Positions 32,522 to 41,468 of a stretch of DNA of 64,000 bases are shown one piece after another. This DNA comes from Microbacterium sp. No. 7 (GTDB lineage: Bacteria > Actinomycetota > Actinomycetes > Actinomycetales > Microbacteriaceae): contig NZ_CP012699.1 of NCBI RefSeq assembly GCF_001314225.1, positions 29,809 to 93,808 of the forward strand, in the 5' to 3' direction. The position numbers and the translations under genes were made by a program. The notes under the pieces were generated by a model. The model made no database searches, had not been told where the DNA came from, and worked only from the letters and a program-made list of their open reading frames with translations. Every line of letters starts with the position of its first letter. Position 1 is the first letter of the stretch.

Positions 32522-32781
32522 TTGCCCCGTGCCAACTCTCGTTGCATCCTCGTTGCAACCGTTCTGGCACTGCTCGTTGCTCCTCTCTGCCGTCTATCTG
32601 CATATGTTGTGCATATGTGGCTTGCACATAGCTATCAACGTGGTTGCTGTTCTGTACTTGCTTGCATTTCAGTAGCGTGCAGTCTTGCTGTCTACGTTGC
32701 TAGTTATGGTGTGTGTCGGTGTGCTTGCAATCTCCCTTGCAAACTGCGTGCAATCTTGCTGTGATATCGCTTGTAGTTGCT
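32522..32781 (+). repeat. TTGC-repeat array upstream of parA, candidate centromere or origin
   Basis: About fourteen TTGC units, mostly GTTGC or CTTGC, lie in 260 bp, nearly all in the same orientation (for example at 32542, 32553, 32577, 32622, 32644, 32658, 32662, 32685, 32697, 32725, 32737, 32756, 32777). GCATATG also occurs at 32600 and 32611. The stretch is clearly richer in A+T than its surroundings. Arrays of short direct repeats before a parA gene with an RHH partner are the usual form of plasmid parS sites; iterons for replication are an alternative. Confidence 0.65.
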
Positions 32782-32800
32782 ATCTCATATGCGTTACAAT
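32771..32800 (+). promoter_or_regulatory. Probable parA promoter
   Basis: TTGTAG (32771-32776), an 18-bp spacer and TACAAT (32795-32800). The spacer holds CTATCTCATATGCG, which is shared with 15962 and, inverted, with 18431, so it is likely to be an operator. Confidence 0.55.
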
Positions 32801-32851
32801 CTCGGCCATGCAGCAGACACCTTCGCGTAGGTATGGCATCGGGCGGATGCC

Positions 32852-33802
32852 ATGCTGAGCGCAGACAAGAGATCACGACTCCGGCGAGTGATCGCCGTGA
32901 TGAACCGCAAGGGCGGCGTGGGGAAGACCTCCATCACCTCGAACCTTGCGGGTGTGCTGGCGCAGGCCGGCTACAAAGTGCTTGCGATCGATCTCGATCA
33001 GCAGGGGAACCTGGGCGACGACCTGGGGTACCGGCACACGGACTACAACGACCACGGTGCAGCGCTGTTCTTCGCGCTGAACAGCGGGAACCCACTGGCG
33101 CCGGCGAAGGGCATCCGCGAGAACCTCGACGTCGTGCCGGCGGGGGAGCAGACCGCTCTCCTCGCGGACACGCTGACTGGTCGGCAGCGTCGCAACGAGG
33201 ATCCCAGCTTTGGCCTGGCGGACAAGCTCGCCGAGATCGCAGACCAGTACGACATCGTGTTGATCGACTGCCCGCCGGGGGATACCGCGATTCAGACTCA
33301 GGCGCTGGTCGCCGCCCGCTGGATCTTGATCCCCACGCAGCCCGACTCGGGCAGCCTCAACGGTCTCGAGCAGCTGGCGCGTGAGGTGATCGCCACCCAA
33401 CCCAAGAACCCGACCATCATGCCCCTAGGCGCGGTGCTGTTCCCCATCGACAGCCGCGCCAAGCGGATGAAGGCCCGGAAGCACGAGGAGATCAGGGAGA
33501 TCATGGGCGACCTCGCTCCCGTCTTCACCACGTCTATCCGGTTCTCCCAGACCTCCGGCGTCGACAGTCGCGATCGCGGCCAGCTCGCGATCGAGTTGGC
33601 TCGCGACGCTGAGGAGCAGGACCCGTTCGCCTGGGCGAAGGCTCTCAAGGCGCGGAAGGCGGGGGAGACCGTCGAGGAGACTCCTAGCCAGCGGATCAGC
33701 GACAGCGCAGGTTCGCTTGCCGAGGACTACGTCGAGCTCACGGGAGAGATCCTGCAGGCACTCGCAGCACATGAGAGCTCACCGGCGGGGGAGGTGGCGT
33801 GA
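32852..33802 (+). CDS. parA: ParA family partitioning ATPase
   Basis: 316 residues. Deviant Walker A NRKGGVGKTS (about residues 18-27), switch I region QQGNLGDDLGY, and Walker B VLIDCPPGDT. It is the short ParA type without an N-terminal HTH. It would position the replicon on the nucleoid together with the RHH protein encoded next (TGATG overlap at 33802) and the repeat array upstream. The C-terminal 40 residues are acidic and extend beyond the ATPase fold. Confidence 0.92.
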   Translation: MLSADKRSRLRRVIAVMNRKGGVGKTSITSNLAGVLAQAGYKVLAIDLDQQGNLGDDLGYRHTDYNDHGAALFFALNSGNPLAPAKGIRENLDVVPAGEQTALLADTLTGRQRRNEDPSFGLADKLAEIADQYDIVLIDCPPGDTAIQTQALVAARWILIPTQPDSGSLNGLEQLAREVIATQPKNPTIMPLGAVLFPIDSRAKRMKARKHEEIREIMGDLAPVFTTSIRFSQTSGVDSRDRGQLAIELARDAEEQDPFAWAKALKARKAGETVEETPSQRISDSAGSLAEDYVELTGEILQALAAHESSPAGEVA

Positions 33803-34464
33803 TGTCGGATCTCGGTCAGCCCCGCAAGGCGCAGCACAAGGCATCCGCGTTCGCCGGTCTCCTCAAGCCTGTCGCCGAGCTCGCACCGGAGACGGTTCCC
33901 GACCCTGTCCCGGAACCGGCACCCGCTGAGCCCGTGTCGATCGTGGAGCCTTCCCCGAAGCCGGCGGACGCACCGGCCACCCCATCCGCGAAGAGCAAGC
34001 GGCGGGTGAGGAGCACCCCACCCCCCAGCGCCCCCGAGGCAGCGTCGACGCCGACGCCGGCCGAGGAGACCACCTCATCAGACGGAGAGAGGGACCTGGT
34101 GAATCAGCCTGTGAACGTCACGCTGCGCGAGAGCTTGATGAACAAGCTCAACGCCTACAAGGAGGAGACGGGGCTCAGCCACCCGATCATCCTCTTCACG
34201 GCGATCGAGACGCACATCGACGAGCTCCCCGACCGCCTACGCCGCAGCGTGGCCGGTGCCACGGCCACCGAGGGCGGACGATCCCTATTCGACATGCCCA
34301 GGGTCGTCACGCACAAGACGGACGGGGAGCGAACCGAGACGTTCATCATCCGCGTCAACAAGAAGAACAAGGCCATCCTCGACGGTCTGTGGAAAGAGCT
34401 CGGCGCACCCAGTCGCAACGCTCTGTTCGTAGCCGCCTACGAGGCGTTCCTGTCCACGAAGTAG
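33802..34464 (+). CDS. RHH-type ParB/ParG-like partner of ParA
   Basis: 220 residues from ATG 33802 (GTG 33799 is possible). The N-terminal half is a Pro/Ala-rich flexible segment (about 35-95). It is followed by VNVTLRESLMNKLNAYKEET, then GLSHPIILFTAIE, an RHH-like element, and a C-terminal part with ETFIIRVNKKNKAILDGLWK and a second RHH-like pattern ending LFVAAYEAFLSTK. Two RHH-type elements after a flexible ParA-contact tail fit a centromere-binding partner. Translation is coupled to parA. Confidence 0.75.
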   Translation: MSDLGQPRKAQHKASAFAGLLKPVAELAPETVPDPVPEPAPAEPVSIVEPSPKPADAPATPSAKSKRRVRSTPPPSAPEAASTPTPAEETTSSDGERDLVNQPVNVTLRESLMNKLNAYKEETGLSHPIILFTAIETHIDELPDRLRRSVAGATATEGGRSLFDMPRVVTHKTDGERTETFIIRVNKKNKAILDGLWKELGAPSRNALFVAAYEAFLSTK

Positions 34465-34479
34465 CCAAGGAGTCCAGAC

Positions 34480-35160
34480 ATGGTGACCGAAACCGAGCCG
34501 AAGCGTCGGCAGAAGCCCGAGCCGGCGGAGAAGAAGCCGAAGGGGGAGCAGCTGACGCCGCCTCCCACGCGGTCACGCCGTCGACCCGCAGTGATCGCTG
34601 CGGGAGTCGCGCTCGTCATCGTCGGCGCGCTGGGCAGCTGGTGGTACGCCTCCTCGGCCCGCGTCACCACCACCGTGTTCGTCACCTCGGGGGAGATCAC
34701 ACGAGGCGAGACGATCGACAGTCAGGACCTCACCACGCTCGAACTCGACGGACGGCAGAACACCGACGCCTACACCGTCGAGCAGTCCACCGACGTCATC
34801 GGGAAGATCGCGACGGTCGATCTGCCCGCCGGCTCTCTGATCACCCCCCGCGTCCTGGGCACCACCCTGGCGATCGAGGACGGGCAGTCACTGGTCGGAT
34901 TCACCCTCACCGGCGCACAGATGCCCTCCTACCCGCTTGCCGCCGGCGACCAGGTCCGCATCGTCGACACCCCGGTCGCTCAGGGCGACCCGCCCGCCGA
35001 CACCCCGCAGACGTTCCCCGCAACGGTGTTCTCGGTCGTCCGTGACACCGACAACCAGCAGTGGGTCGTGAACGTCATCGTCCCCAGAGCGCAGGCAGCA
35101 GATCTCGCCGCCCGAGCAGCGACTGGGCGCGTGGCCCTGGTTCTCGACGGAGGGCAGTGA
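34480..35160 (+). CDS. SAF-domain membrane protein, CpaB/RcpC-like
   Basis: 226 residues. A basic cytoplasmic tail, one membrane helix (AVIAAGVALVIVGALGSWWY, about 37-57) and an SAF domain (VFVTSGEITRGETIDSQDLT, then DLPAGSLITPRVLG). RcpC/CpaB proteins of Tad systems share this plan and act outside the membrane in pilus assembly. It opens the Tad cluster, 15 bp after the ParB-like gene and 1 bp before the TadZ-like gene. Confidence 0.8.
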   Translation: MVTETEPKRRQKPEPAEKKPKGEQLTPPPTRSRRRPAVIAAGVALVIVGALGSWWYASSARVTTTVFVTSGEITRGETIDSQDLTTLELDGRQNTDAYTVEQSTDVIGKIATVDLPAGSLITPRVLGTTLAIEDGQSLVGFTLTGAQMPSYPLAAGDQVRIVDTPVAQGDPPADTPQTFPATVFSVVRDTDNQQWVVNVIVPRAQAADLAARAATGRVALVLDGGQ

Positions 35161-35161
35161 C

Positions 35162-35962
35162 ATGGCGGTGATCGCTCTGGCGAGCTTCTCCGGCGCCCCC
35201 GGAGTGACCACCACAGCGCTGGCGATGACCTTCGCCTGGCACCGCCCGGCGCTGCTGGTCGAAGTCGACACCGCGAAGACCTCGAGCATCCTCCCCGGAT
35301 ACCTCCGTGGACAGTTCGGCCGAGACCGCGGGCTGACCGCGCTCGCGATCGCGCAGCAGAACAACGCGCTGACCGCCGCGGAAGTGATGGAGCAGCGGAT
35401 CGAGCTCGCGCCCGACCGCAGCGTGATCCTCGGGCTGTCCAGCATCGTCGCCGCCCAGTCGACGACGGCGTTGTGGAGCGAGCTCGGCGCCACGCTCAGC
35501 ACTCTCGACAGCGCCGGCATGGATGTGATCCTCGACGTCGGCCGGGTCTCCGTACGCGACCCGCGATCGTCTCTCCTGCAGATCGCCGACAGCGTCCAGG
35601 TGCTCCTGCGGCCGACCCTTCCTGACATCTACACCACCGCGGCGCAGCTGACCGAGCTGCGGGATCTCCTCGCCCAGGCAGGGCACCGGGAGTATCTCGA
35701 GCTGCTGCTCGTCGACACCCCGCTGGAGACATGGCCTCGGGCCGACATCGTCAAGCTGACGAACGTCGACGTCTCGGCCGAGATCGCCCACGACCCGCGC
35801 TCGGCCGCCGTCTACTACGCCGGCGCCGAACCGAGCAGGAAGCTCACCCGCAACTCGTACACGCGCTCGATCACCACCGCGGCGGATCTGATCCGCGCCC
35901 GCATCCTCAAGCGTCAGGAACTGATCGGCGCGCGCCCCACTCGACAGGAGACTCTCGGATGA
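35162..35962 (+). CDS. TadZ/CpaE-like ParA-type protein
   Basis: 266 residues. The Walker A place reads FSGAPGVTTTAL (residues 9-20): the Lys of GKT is replaced, as in many TadZ/CpaE proteins. The rest follows the MinD/ParA fold (LLVEVDTAKTSSILPGYLR, VILDVGRVSV). TadZ places the Tad machine in the cell. It overlaps tadA by 4 bp. Confidence 0.82.
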   Translation: MAVIALASFSGAPGVTTTALAMTFAWHRPALLVEVDTAKTSSILPGYLRGQFGRDRGLTALAIAQQNNALTAAEVMEQRIELAPDRSVILGLSSIVAAQSTTALWSELGATLSTLDSAGMDVILDVGRVSVRDPRSSLLQIADSVQVLLRPTLPDIYTTAAQLTELRDLLAQAGHREYLELLLVDTPLETWPRADIVKLTNVDVSAEIAHDPRSAAVYYAGAEPSRKLTRNSYTRSITTAADLIRARILKRQELIGARPTRQETLG

Positions 35963-37542
35963 CGAATCCTGAACAGCCCACACCGCAGCAGCCATCGCTC
36001 ACCGATCTGCCGATGTTCCTCACGCAGCCCGACCCGGCAGCGATCCCGGGGACACCACCCCCCGCGCGCGGGGCCGCCGGGCACCTGCTCGCAGACGCGG
36101 GCGGAGCCCAGTACTCCCGCCGAGGCCCCGCTCAGGCGCCGCAGCCCGCACCGTCACCGACTCCCGCGCCGGCGCCGCAGGCTCCCCGCTACGAGGACGA
36201 CGACGAGCAGGTTGACTGGACCCTGCTGCAAAGCCTCCGCAAAGAGGTCGCCGAGCTGCTCGATCGCTCGGTCGCGGTCAACCCCACGATGACCGAGCAG
36301 GACCAGCGGGCGATCGCGCAGAGCCACGCACTGGACGTGATCCGCGACCGGATGAACGCGGTGACCGCGGAGACCGGCGACCGCAACGCCTGGTCGGCAG
36401 CCATGCAGCAGCGTCTCGCTCGAGCAGTGATCGACGGACTGTACGGGCTGGGACGATTCCAGCCGCTCGTCGACGACCCCACGGTGAAGAACGTCGACAT
36501 CTACGGCAACGACCGCGTCTACGTGAAGTACGCGGACGGCCGGAAGGTGCTGATGCCGCCGATCACCCCGACCGACCAGGATCTGATCGAAGAGATCCGC
36601 CTGATCGCGATGCGCCAAGGCGAGGACGCCCGACCGTTCTCCAGCGCCCACCCGATCCTGTCGATGGACCTTCCCGGCGGCATCGGCCGCCTCGAGGCCG
36701 TCCACCCGCCGATCTCGCCCCGCCCCAAGGTCGTCATGCGCATCCACCGCTTCGTCGACATCGGCCTCGACCAGCTGCTCGAGCTCGGCTCGATGACACC
36801 TCCGATGGCGGACCTGCTGCGCGCGATCGTCCGCGCGGGGCGCTCGATCGTGGTCGCCGGGAACCCGGGCGCAGGCAAGACCACCCTCGTGCGGGCGCTG
36901 TGCAACGAGATCGACCCGATGGAAGAGATCGTGACGATCGAGAAGGAACGCGAGCTGCACCTGGACCGGATGGGCGATCGCCACCACATCGTCACCCCGC
37001 TGCAGTACCGGCCCGGACTGGGGGAGCGGGCGGCGGACGGCAGCCAGCCCGGCGAGATCACGCTCGTGCAGCTGCTCGAATCCAGCCTGCGCCTCGACTC
37101 GCAGCGCATCGTCGTCGGCGAAGTCCGAGGCGGTGAGGTCGACGCGATGTTCCAGGCCATGCAGGCCGGTGTCGGATCGATCAGCACCGTGCACGCCATG
37201 TCCGCGACCGACACCATCGAACGTCTCGCCGACCTCGCCATCAAGGGCGTCGGAGGGGCATCCCCGGAGTACGCCTACCGGCAGATCGGCCGCCACATCG
37301 ACTTCATCGTCCAGGTCGCGCAGGTTCGCATGCCCAACGGCAGTGTCCAGCACCTGGTCACCGAGATCGCCGAGATCACCCCCGGCGAAGAGGACCGCCC
37401 GATCGCCAACACGATCTTCGGTCTCAGCCGATCACGCCGACAGGTGCTCCAGGCGATGCCGACACCCGAGATGCGGGAGATCCTCGCCGAGGCTGGGATC
37501 GACACCGACTTCTTCCGCGGCATCGAGGGGACGGCGGCATGA
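35959..37542 (+). CDS. tadA: TadA/CpaF-type secretion ATPase
   Basis: 527 residues from ATG 35959; the longer open frame upstream is not used. A Pro-rich N-terminus is followed by the CpaF core: LYGLGRFQPLVDDPTVKNVD, Walker A GNPGAGKTTL (about 300), the Asp box region IVTIEKERELHLD, and Walker B/His box RIVVGEVRGGE with STVHAMSATDT. It drives Tad pilin assembly. ATGA overlaps link it to tadZ and tadB. Confidence 0.94.
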   Translation: MTNPEQPTPQQPSLTDLPMFLTQPDPAAIPGTPPPARGAAGHLLADAGGAQYSRRGPAQAPQPAPSPTPAPAPQAPRYEDDDEQVDWTLLQSLRKEVAELLDRSVAVNPTMTEQDQRAIAQSHALDVIRDRMNAVTAETGDRNAWSAAMQQRLARAVIDGLYGLGRFQPLVDDPTVKNVDIYGNDRVYVKYADGRKVLMPPITPTDQDLIEEIRLIAMRQGEDARPFSSAHPILSMDLPGGIGRLEAVHPPISPRPKVVMRIHRFVDIGLDQLLELGSMTPPMADLLRAIVRAGRSIVVAGNPGAGKTTLVRALCNEIDPMEEIVTIEKERELHLDRMGDRHHIVTPLQYRPGLGERAADGSQPGEITLVQLLESSLRLDSQRIVVGEVRGGEVDAMFQAMQAGVGSISTVHAMSATDTIERLADLAIKGVGGASPEYAYRQIGRHIDFIVQVAQVRMPNGSVQHLVTEIAEITPGEEDRPIANTIFGLSRSRRQVLQAMPTPEMREILAEAGIDTDFFRGIEGTAA

Positions 37543-38408
37543 ACGCGACAGCGATCGGCCTGACAGTCGGGATCGCGCTGCTCGGCCTGCTCGTCATCCT
37601 GATCGGGATCTTCCCCTCGCAGGACGACCCCGCTGGCCGGCCCCCGGGCCGTCTGCAGCGGACCTGGACTCGGCGCCGCGACATCATCACTCCGCGGGTT
37701 CTGATCGCCGCGGGGATCGGCCTGGTCGTAGGGATCGTGCTCTGGCTGATCTCGGGGTGGCCCATCACGATCCTGGTCGGGCCGGCTCTGGCGATCGTCC
37801 TGCCACTGTTGGTGGGCAGCAGGTCCGACACCGAGGACATCGACAAGCTCCAGGCGCTGGAGATCTACACCCGCAACCTCGCCGGCATCATCGGCGGCGC
37901 CGGCACCGGCCTCGAGGTCGCGCTGCCCGCATCCGTGCGCACCGCGCCGCCCGCGATCCAGCCGGCGATCGAACGGCTCGCCGCGCGTCTCACCTCGAGG
38001 TGGACGATCGAAGACGCCCTCCGCGGCCTGGCCACCGACCTCAACGACGCGACCGGGGACCTGATCGTCGCCCATCTGCAGCTGGCCGCGAAAGAGCGCG
38101 GACCCGGTCTCACCAAGGCACTGCAGGACCTGGCCGATGACGTCTTCGACGAAGTCAAGGCGCGCCGCCAAGTCCTGGCCGACCGCGCCAAGCCGCAGCA
38201 GACCATCCGGCTGATCACCATCATCGTCATCGGCATGTTCGTCGGGCTGCCGCTGCTGGGCGGATCGTCCTTCTTCGCGTTCTACGGGACGCCGTTCGGG
38301 CAGATCGTGCTGCTGTTCTGGGTGGCCATCTACGTCACCGCGATCATCTTCCTCAAGCAGTGGCTCCGCCCCCGACCGATGCCCCGCATCCTCAACGGCA
38401 GGAGCTGA
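37539..38408 (+). CDS. TadB-like inner membrane platform protein
   Basis: 289 residues, with two N-terminal helices (IGLTVGIALLGLLVILIGIF; VLIAAGIGLVVGIVLWLI) and a cytoplasmic GspF-like domain (QALEIYTRNLAGIIGGAGTG, then AAKERGPGLTKALQDLADDV), then two C-terminal helices. This is the T2SS_F plan of TadB. It overlaps tadA by 4 bp. Confidence 0.88.
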   Translation: MNATAIGLTVGIALLGLLVILIGIFPSQDDPAGRPPGRLQRTWTRRRDIITPRVLIAAGIGLVVGIVLWLISGWPITILVGPALAIVLPLLVGSRSDTEDIDKLQALEIYTRNLAGIIGGAGTGLEVALPASVRTAPPAIQPAIERLAARLTSRWTIEDALRGLATDLNDATGDLIVAHLQLAAKERGPGLTKALQDLADDVFDEVKARRQVLADRAKPQQTIRLITIIVIGMFVGLPLLGGSSFFAFYGTPFGQIVLLFWVAIYVTAIIFLKQWLRPRPMPRILNGRS

Positions 38409-38410
38409 CC

Positions 38411-39295
38411 GTGTGGTACATCACCCTCATCCCCGGAGCCCTCCTCGGCGCCGGCCTCGCGCTCATCATCGCGACCCTCCTTCCCCGCCAGTCCAAGCTG
38501 TCAGCGGTCATGGAACGGATGGGCACCACCAGCACCATCGCGGACCACTCCGGCACCGACCTGGAAACCCGCGTCGGCTCCTGGGTGCACTCCCGCCTGC
38601 CAGATCTCCCCGGCTTCACGATCCCCACCAAGGACCTCGAGCTCGTGGGCACCCCGGTGAACAACTACCTGTACCAGAAGGCACGCGACGCCCTCCTGCT
38701 GCTGATCGCGCCCTCGTTCGCCGGCATCGTCCTGAACATGATCGGCTTCCCCTTCTTCGCCGGCGTCGCCGCGCTCTCCGGCATCCCGCTGGCCATCCTC
38801 GGGTGGACCGGAGCCGACCGTGACCTCAAGAAGAAAGCCACCGTCGCCCGTCAGGAGTTCGCTCGAGGCGTCGCCATCTACCTCGAGCTCGTCGCCACCG
38901 AGCGCCGGCGCAACGCACCCGTCACCCGAGCACTCGAGAACGCGGCCACGATCGGAGACAGCTGGGTGTTCGTCCGCATCCGAGAAGAGCTCCGCCGGGC
39001 ACGATTCGCCGGCACGCCCTCCTGGGAAGCGCTGAACAATTTCGCCGACGCCACCGGGGTTCCCGAGCTCGCCGAGGTCGCACGAATCTCCCGATCAGCG
39101 GACGAGAGCGGTTCTTCCATATATGAGACACTGAGGTCCACCGGGAAGGGCATGCGAGTGAAGCTTCTCAACGAGGAACAGACCCAGGCGAACAAGCTGA
39201 GCGACCAGTTCAGCTCCTTCGCCGGCTTCATCGTGGCGTTCATCGCGGTCGGCATCATCTTCACCCCCCTCCTGTTCAACCTCACTTCGACGTAA
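38411..39295 (+). CDS. TadC-like inner membrane platform protein
   Basis: 294 residues from GTG 38411, 2 bp after tadB. It has one N-terminal helix, two in the middle (LLLLIAPSFAGIVLNMIGFP; FAGVAALSGIPLAILGW) and one at the C-terminus, with a GspF-like domain (NFADATGVPELAEVARISRS). It pairs with TadB to form the platform on which TadA acts. Confidence 0.86.
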   Translation: MWYITLIPGALLGAGLALIIATLLPRQSKLSAVMERMGTTSTIADHSGTDLETRVGSWVHSRLPDLPGFTIPTKDLELVGTPVNNYLYQKARDALLLLIAPSFAGIVLNMIGFPFFAGVAALSGIPLAILGWTGADRDLKKKATVARQEFARGVAIYLELVATERRRNAPVTRALENAATIGDSWVFVRIREELRRARFAGTPSWEALNNFADATGVPELAEVARISRSADESGSSIYETLRSTGKGMRVKLLNEEQTQANKLSDQFSSFAGFIVAFIAVGIIFTPLLFNLTST

Positions 39296-39356
39296 TGTCC
39301 GATTCCAACTGAAAATCGCACCTATGCCCATCAACACCGAGAGAAAGGAAGGCACC

Positions 39357-39551
39357 ATGACCGCACTCACGCGCATGGCCGTGATGCTCCGGATCTACAC
39401 CGACGACCTCCGTGAGCGTCGCGAGCAGGGCGACCAGATGGTCGGCTGGGTCCTCACGATCCTCGCGGTCATCGTGATCGCGGGCATCGTCTACGGAGTA
39501 GTTTCCGGCTGGTTCGCGGACCGCCTGGCCGAGATCACCGACCCGTTCTGA
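39357..39551 (+). CDS. Flp-type pilin
   Basis: 64 residues from ATG 39357, with GAAAGGAAGG 4 bp upstream, one of the best ribosome sites in the cluster, as expected for a major subunit. One hydrophobic helix (MVGWVLTILAVIVIAGIVYG) follows a charged start (RERREQGDQ). The prepilin cleavage site would be before the hydrophobic part, near EQGDQMVGW. It is the likely major pilin of the Tad cluster. Confidence 0.78.
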   Translation: MTALTRMAVMLRIYTDDLRERREQGDQMVGWVLTILAVIVIAGIVYGVVSGWFADRLAEITDPF

Positions 39552-39563
39552 TCCTGACAAACG

Positions 39564-39983
39564 ATGATCCGTCGACTCCGTCACCGCCTCCTCCCGATCG
39601 CCGCACGACTTCGCGGTGATCGGGAGCGAGGTGATGCCAACGTGGAGTTGGCGATCATCTTCCCGCTGTTCGGGCTCATGATCTTCGCGATCATCATCGG
39701 CGGGATCTACTACGACGCCGGCAACGCCGCACAGGCCGCAGCCAACATTGCCGTCAACGAGGCCCGCGTCTATGGGGCCACCGCCGAACAAGGCGAGCAG
39801 GCCGCGGAAGACTTCATCGCCAGCAACGCGAAGAACCTCCACGACACAACAGTGGCAGTGGACCGCTCAGCTACCGAGGTCACCGTCACCGTCACCGCCC
39901 GTACCAACTCGATCTTCGAGTCGCTGTTCAACAGCGTCATCACCCGCACCGCCGTCGCCCCCGTCGAGAGATGGGTGAACTGA
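39564..39983 (+). CDS. TadE-like minor pilin
   Basis: 139 residues. Arg-rich start, then GDANVELAIIFPLFGLMIFAIIIGG, the TadE-like helix with the Glu five residues into it, and NAAQAAANIAVNEARVYG. The extracellular part is Thr/Val-rich. It would be processed by the A24 peptidase at 45860. It overlaps the next gene (TGATG). Confidence 0.82.
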   Translation: MIRRLRHRLLPIAARLRGDRERGDANVELAIIFPLFGLMIFAIIIGGIYYDAGNAAQAAANIAVNEARVYGATAEQGEQAAEDFIASNAKNLHDTTVAVDRSATEVTVTVTARTNSIFESLFNSVITRTAVAPVERWVN

Positions 39984-40417
39984 TGCGTCGCATCTACTGG
40001 CACAGCGATCGGGGCTCCGCCTCGGCCGAGCTCGTGCTCCTCGCCGGCCTCGTACTCATGTTCGCCCTTGCCTGTGTTGGCTTTGGCCGCCTTGCTCTGG
40101 CCAACATGACCGTCCAGTCGGCTGTCAGCGCAGCTGCGCGTGAGGCTTCTCTTGCGCGCACTGACGGCGAAGCGCAGGCCAGTGCCCATGACACCGCCAA
40201 CGCTGCTCTCAACTCCTCGGGCATCTACTGCAGCTCACTGACCGTCACGGTCGACACGAGCGGCATGAATGTGCCTCTTGGCCAGGTGGGCATGGTGTCG
40301 TCCACCATCACGTGCGACGTCGAACTATCCGATATCGCACTGCCGGGGCTGCCCGGCAGTAAACAGATGACCGCAACGGCAAGCTCGCCCGTAGATCCAT
40401 ACAGGGAGCGACGATGA
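39983..40417 (+). CDS. TadE/TadF-like minor pilin
   Basis: 144 residues from ATG 39983. The start DRGSASAELVLLAGLVLMFA shows the TadE-type signal with Glu, followed by SAVSAAAREASLART. Two extracellular cysteines (YCSS; TCDVE) may form a disulphide. It overlaps both neighbours, so it is part of the pilin operon. Confidence 0.8.
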   Translation: MRRIYWHSDRGSASAELVLLAGLVLMFALACVGFGRLALANMTVQSAVSAAAREASLARTDGEAQASAHDTANAALNSSGIYCSSLTVTVDTSGMNVPLGQVGMVSSTITCDVELSDIALPGLPGSKQMTATASSPVDPYRERR

Positions 40418-40830
40418 GAACTCTCCTTACACGGCTTCGAAAGAACCCCGAGGAGGGTTCGCTCGCCGCATACTTCGTCCTTCTCGTCGTAGTACTCATG
40501 GCGGTGGTCGGGCTGGTGGTTGACAGCGCTGGTAAGTACACAGCCGCTGAGGAAGCTCAAGCCGTGGCCTCCGCCGCGACCCGAGCTGCAATCAACGCGA
40601 TCAGCTCCGACACATTGCAGTCGGGCTCGCTTTCAGTGGATTCCTCGCGAGCCGAGACTGCCGCCGAGGCCTATATTGCCGCGTCCGGAATGACCGGGAC
40701 CGTCGTAGTAAACGATGACGTTGTCACCGTGACTGTGACGACCACCTATGCCACCAAGTTCATCAGCCTCCTTGGCGTGAACACCCTTGCCGCGGGCGCT
40801 AAGGCGTCTGCTCAATTGATTACCAACTAG
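40414..40830 (+). CDS. TadG/TadE-like minor pilin
   Basis: 138 residues. NPEEGSLAAYFVLLVVVLMAVVG and VDSAGKYTAAEEAQAVASAA are typical of the Tad minor pilin group (the DSAGK part is TadG-like), but it is much shorter than full TadG. A 4-bp overlap with the gene before it. An Ala/Val/Thr-rich outer part follows. Confidence 0.78.
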   Translation: MRTLLTRLRKNPEEGSLAAYFVLLVVVLMAVVGLVVDSAGKYTAAEEAQAVASAATRAAINAISSDTLQSGSLSVDSSRAETAAEAYIAASGMTGTVVVNDDVVTVTVTTTYATKFISLLGVNTLAAGAKASAQLITN

Positions 40831-40841
40831 GAGAGCTGCTC

Positions 40842-41468
40842 ATGATGACAACCTCACGTATGCGGGTGGCCGCTGTCGCTGTCGTTGCTGCAGCTGGCAT
40901 CGCGCTCGTGGGCTGCACGCCAAACGCTGATCCCACATGGTCACCCTCTACGAGCGCGAGTTCAACGCCATCAGCAACACCGACGCCCACACCCACGGTC
41001 GCCGCGCCGTCCGACGAAAACGACGCCACAACAGCAGCCGAGAACACGACTCAGGCTTATGTCTCACTCGAGGTCTCTCTGCTGACGGACTGGCCCGGCG
41101 AAGCGGCCGCCCAGGACCTCATTGACCAAGTTGCATTCCAGCAGGCCGCGGCGGATCTCGCGGACTCAGCCAAGGCCGCGGCGGATGCAAAGCAAACAGT
41201 TTCGGGCTCCAGCACCTTCGTCTCGAGAGAACGCTCTGCTGGACCGCTCACTCTGCAGGATGGAACGCAGGTCCCGTTTGGCAGCGCCCTAATCGCGGGC
41301 TGCCTGGACACGACCAATGTCATCACCAAAGACGCCGCCGGAACGGTGGTCCCGAAGCAGGGTGTGACGGTCGTCTGGGCAAGCTACACCGTGTTGTTCA
41401 ACCCCACCGAGGCTCGGTGGTTGGTCTCCAATATCGAGTACTCAGTGAGCGACCAATGCGGCGGATGA
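40842..41468 (+). CDS. Lipoprotein of the Tad cluster
   Basis: 208 residues. Lipobox LVGC with Cys25, then a Ser/Thr/Pro-rich linker (about 30-58) and a globular part with QAYVSLEVSLLTDWPG and FNPTEARWLVSNIEY. The end resembles VirB8/NTF2-like secreted proteins that actinobacterial pilus and transfer loci often carry, but this is weak. It overlaps the next gene by 4 bp (ATGA at 41465). Confidence 0.7.
   Translation: MMTTSRMRVAAVAVVAAAGIALVGCTPNADPTWSPSTSASSTPSATPTPTPTVAAPSDENDATTAAENTTQAYVSLEVSLLTDWPGEAAAQDLIDQVAFQQAAADLADSAKAAADAKQTVSGSSTFVSRERSAGPLTLQDGTQVPFGSALIAGCLDTTNVITKDAAGTVVPKQGVTVVWASYTVLFNPTEARWLVSNIEYSVSDQCGG

Noticed and set aside
36154..37353. 399-residue minus frame opposite tadA
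   Set aside because: tadA carries all ATPase motifs in the other direction; this is an antisense shadow.
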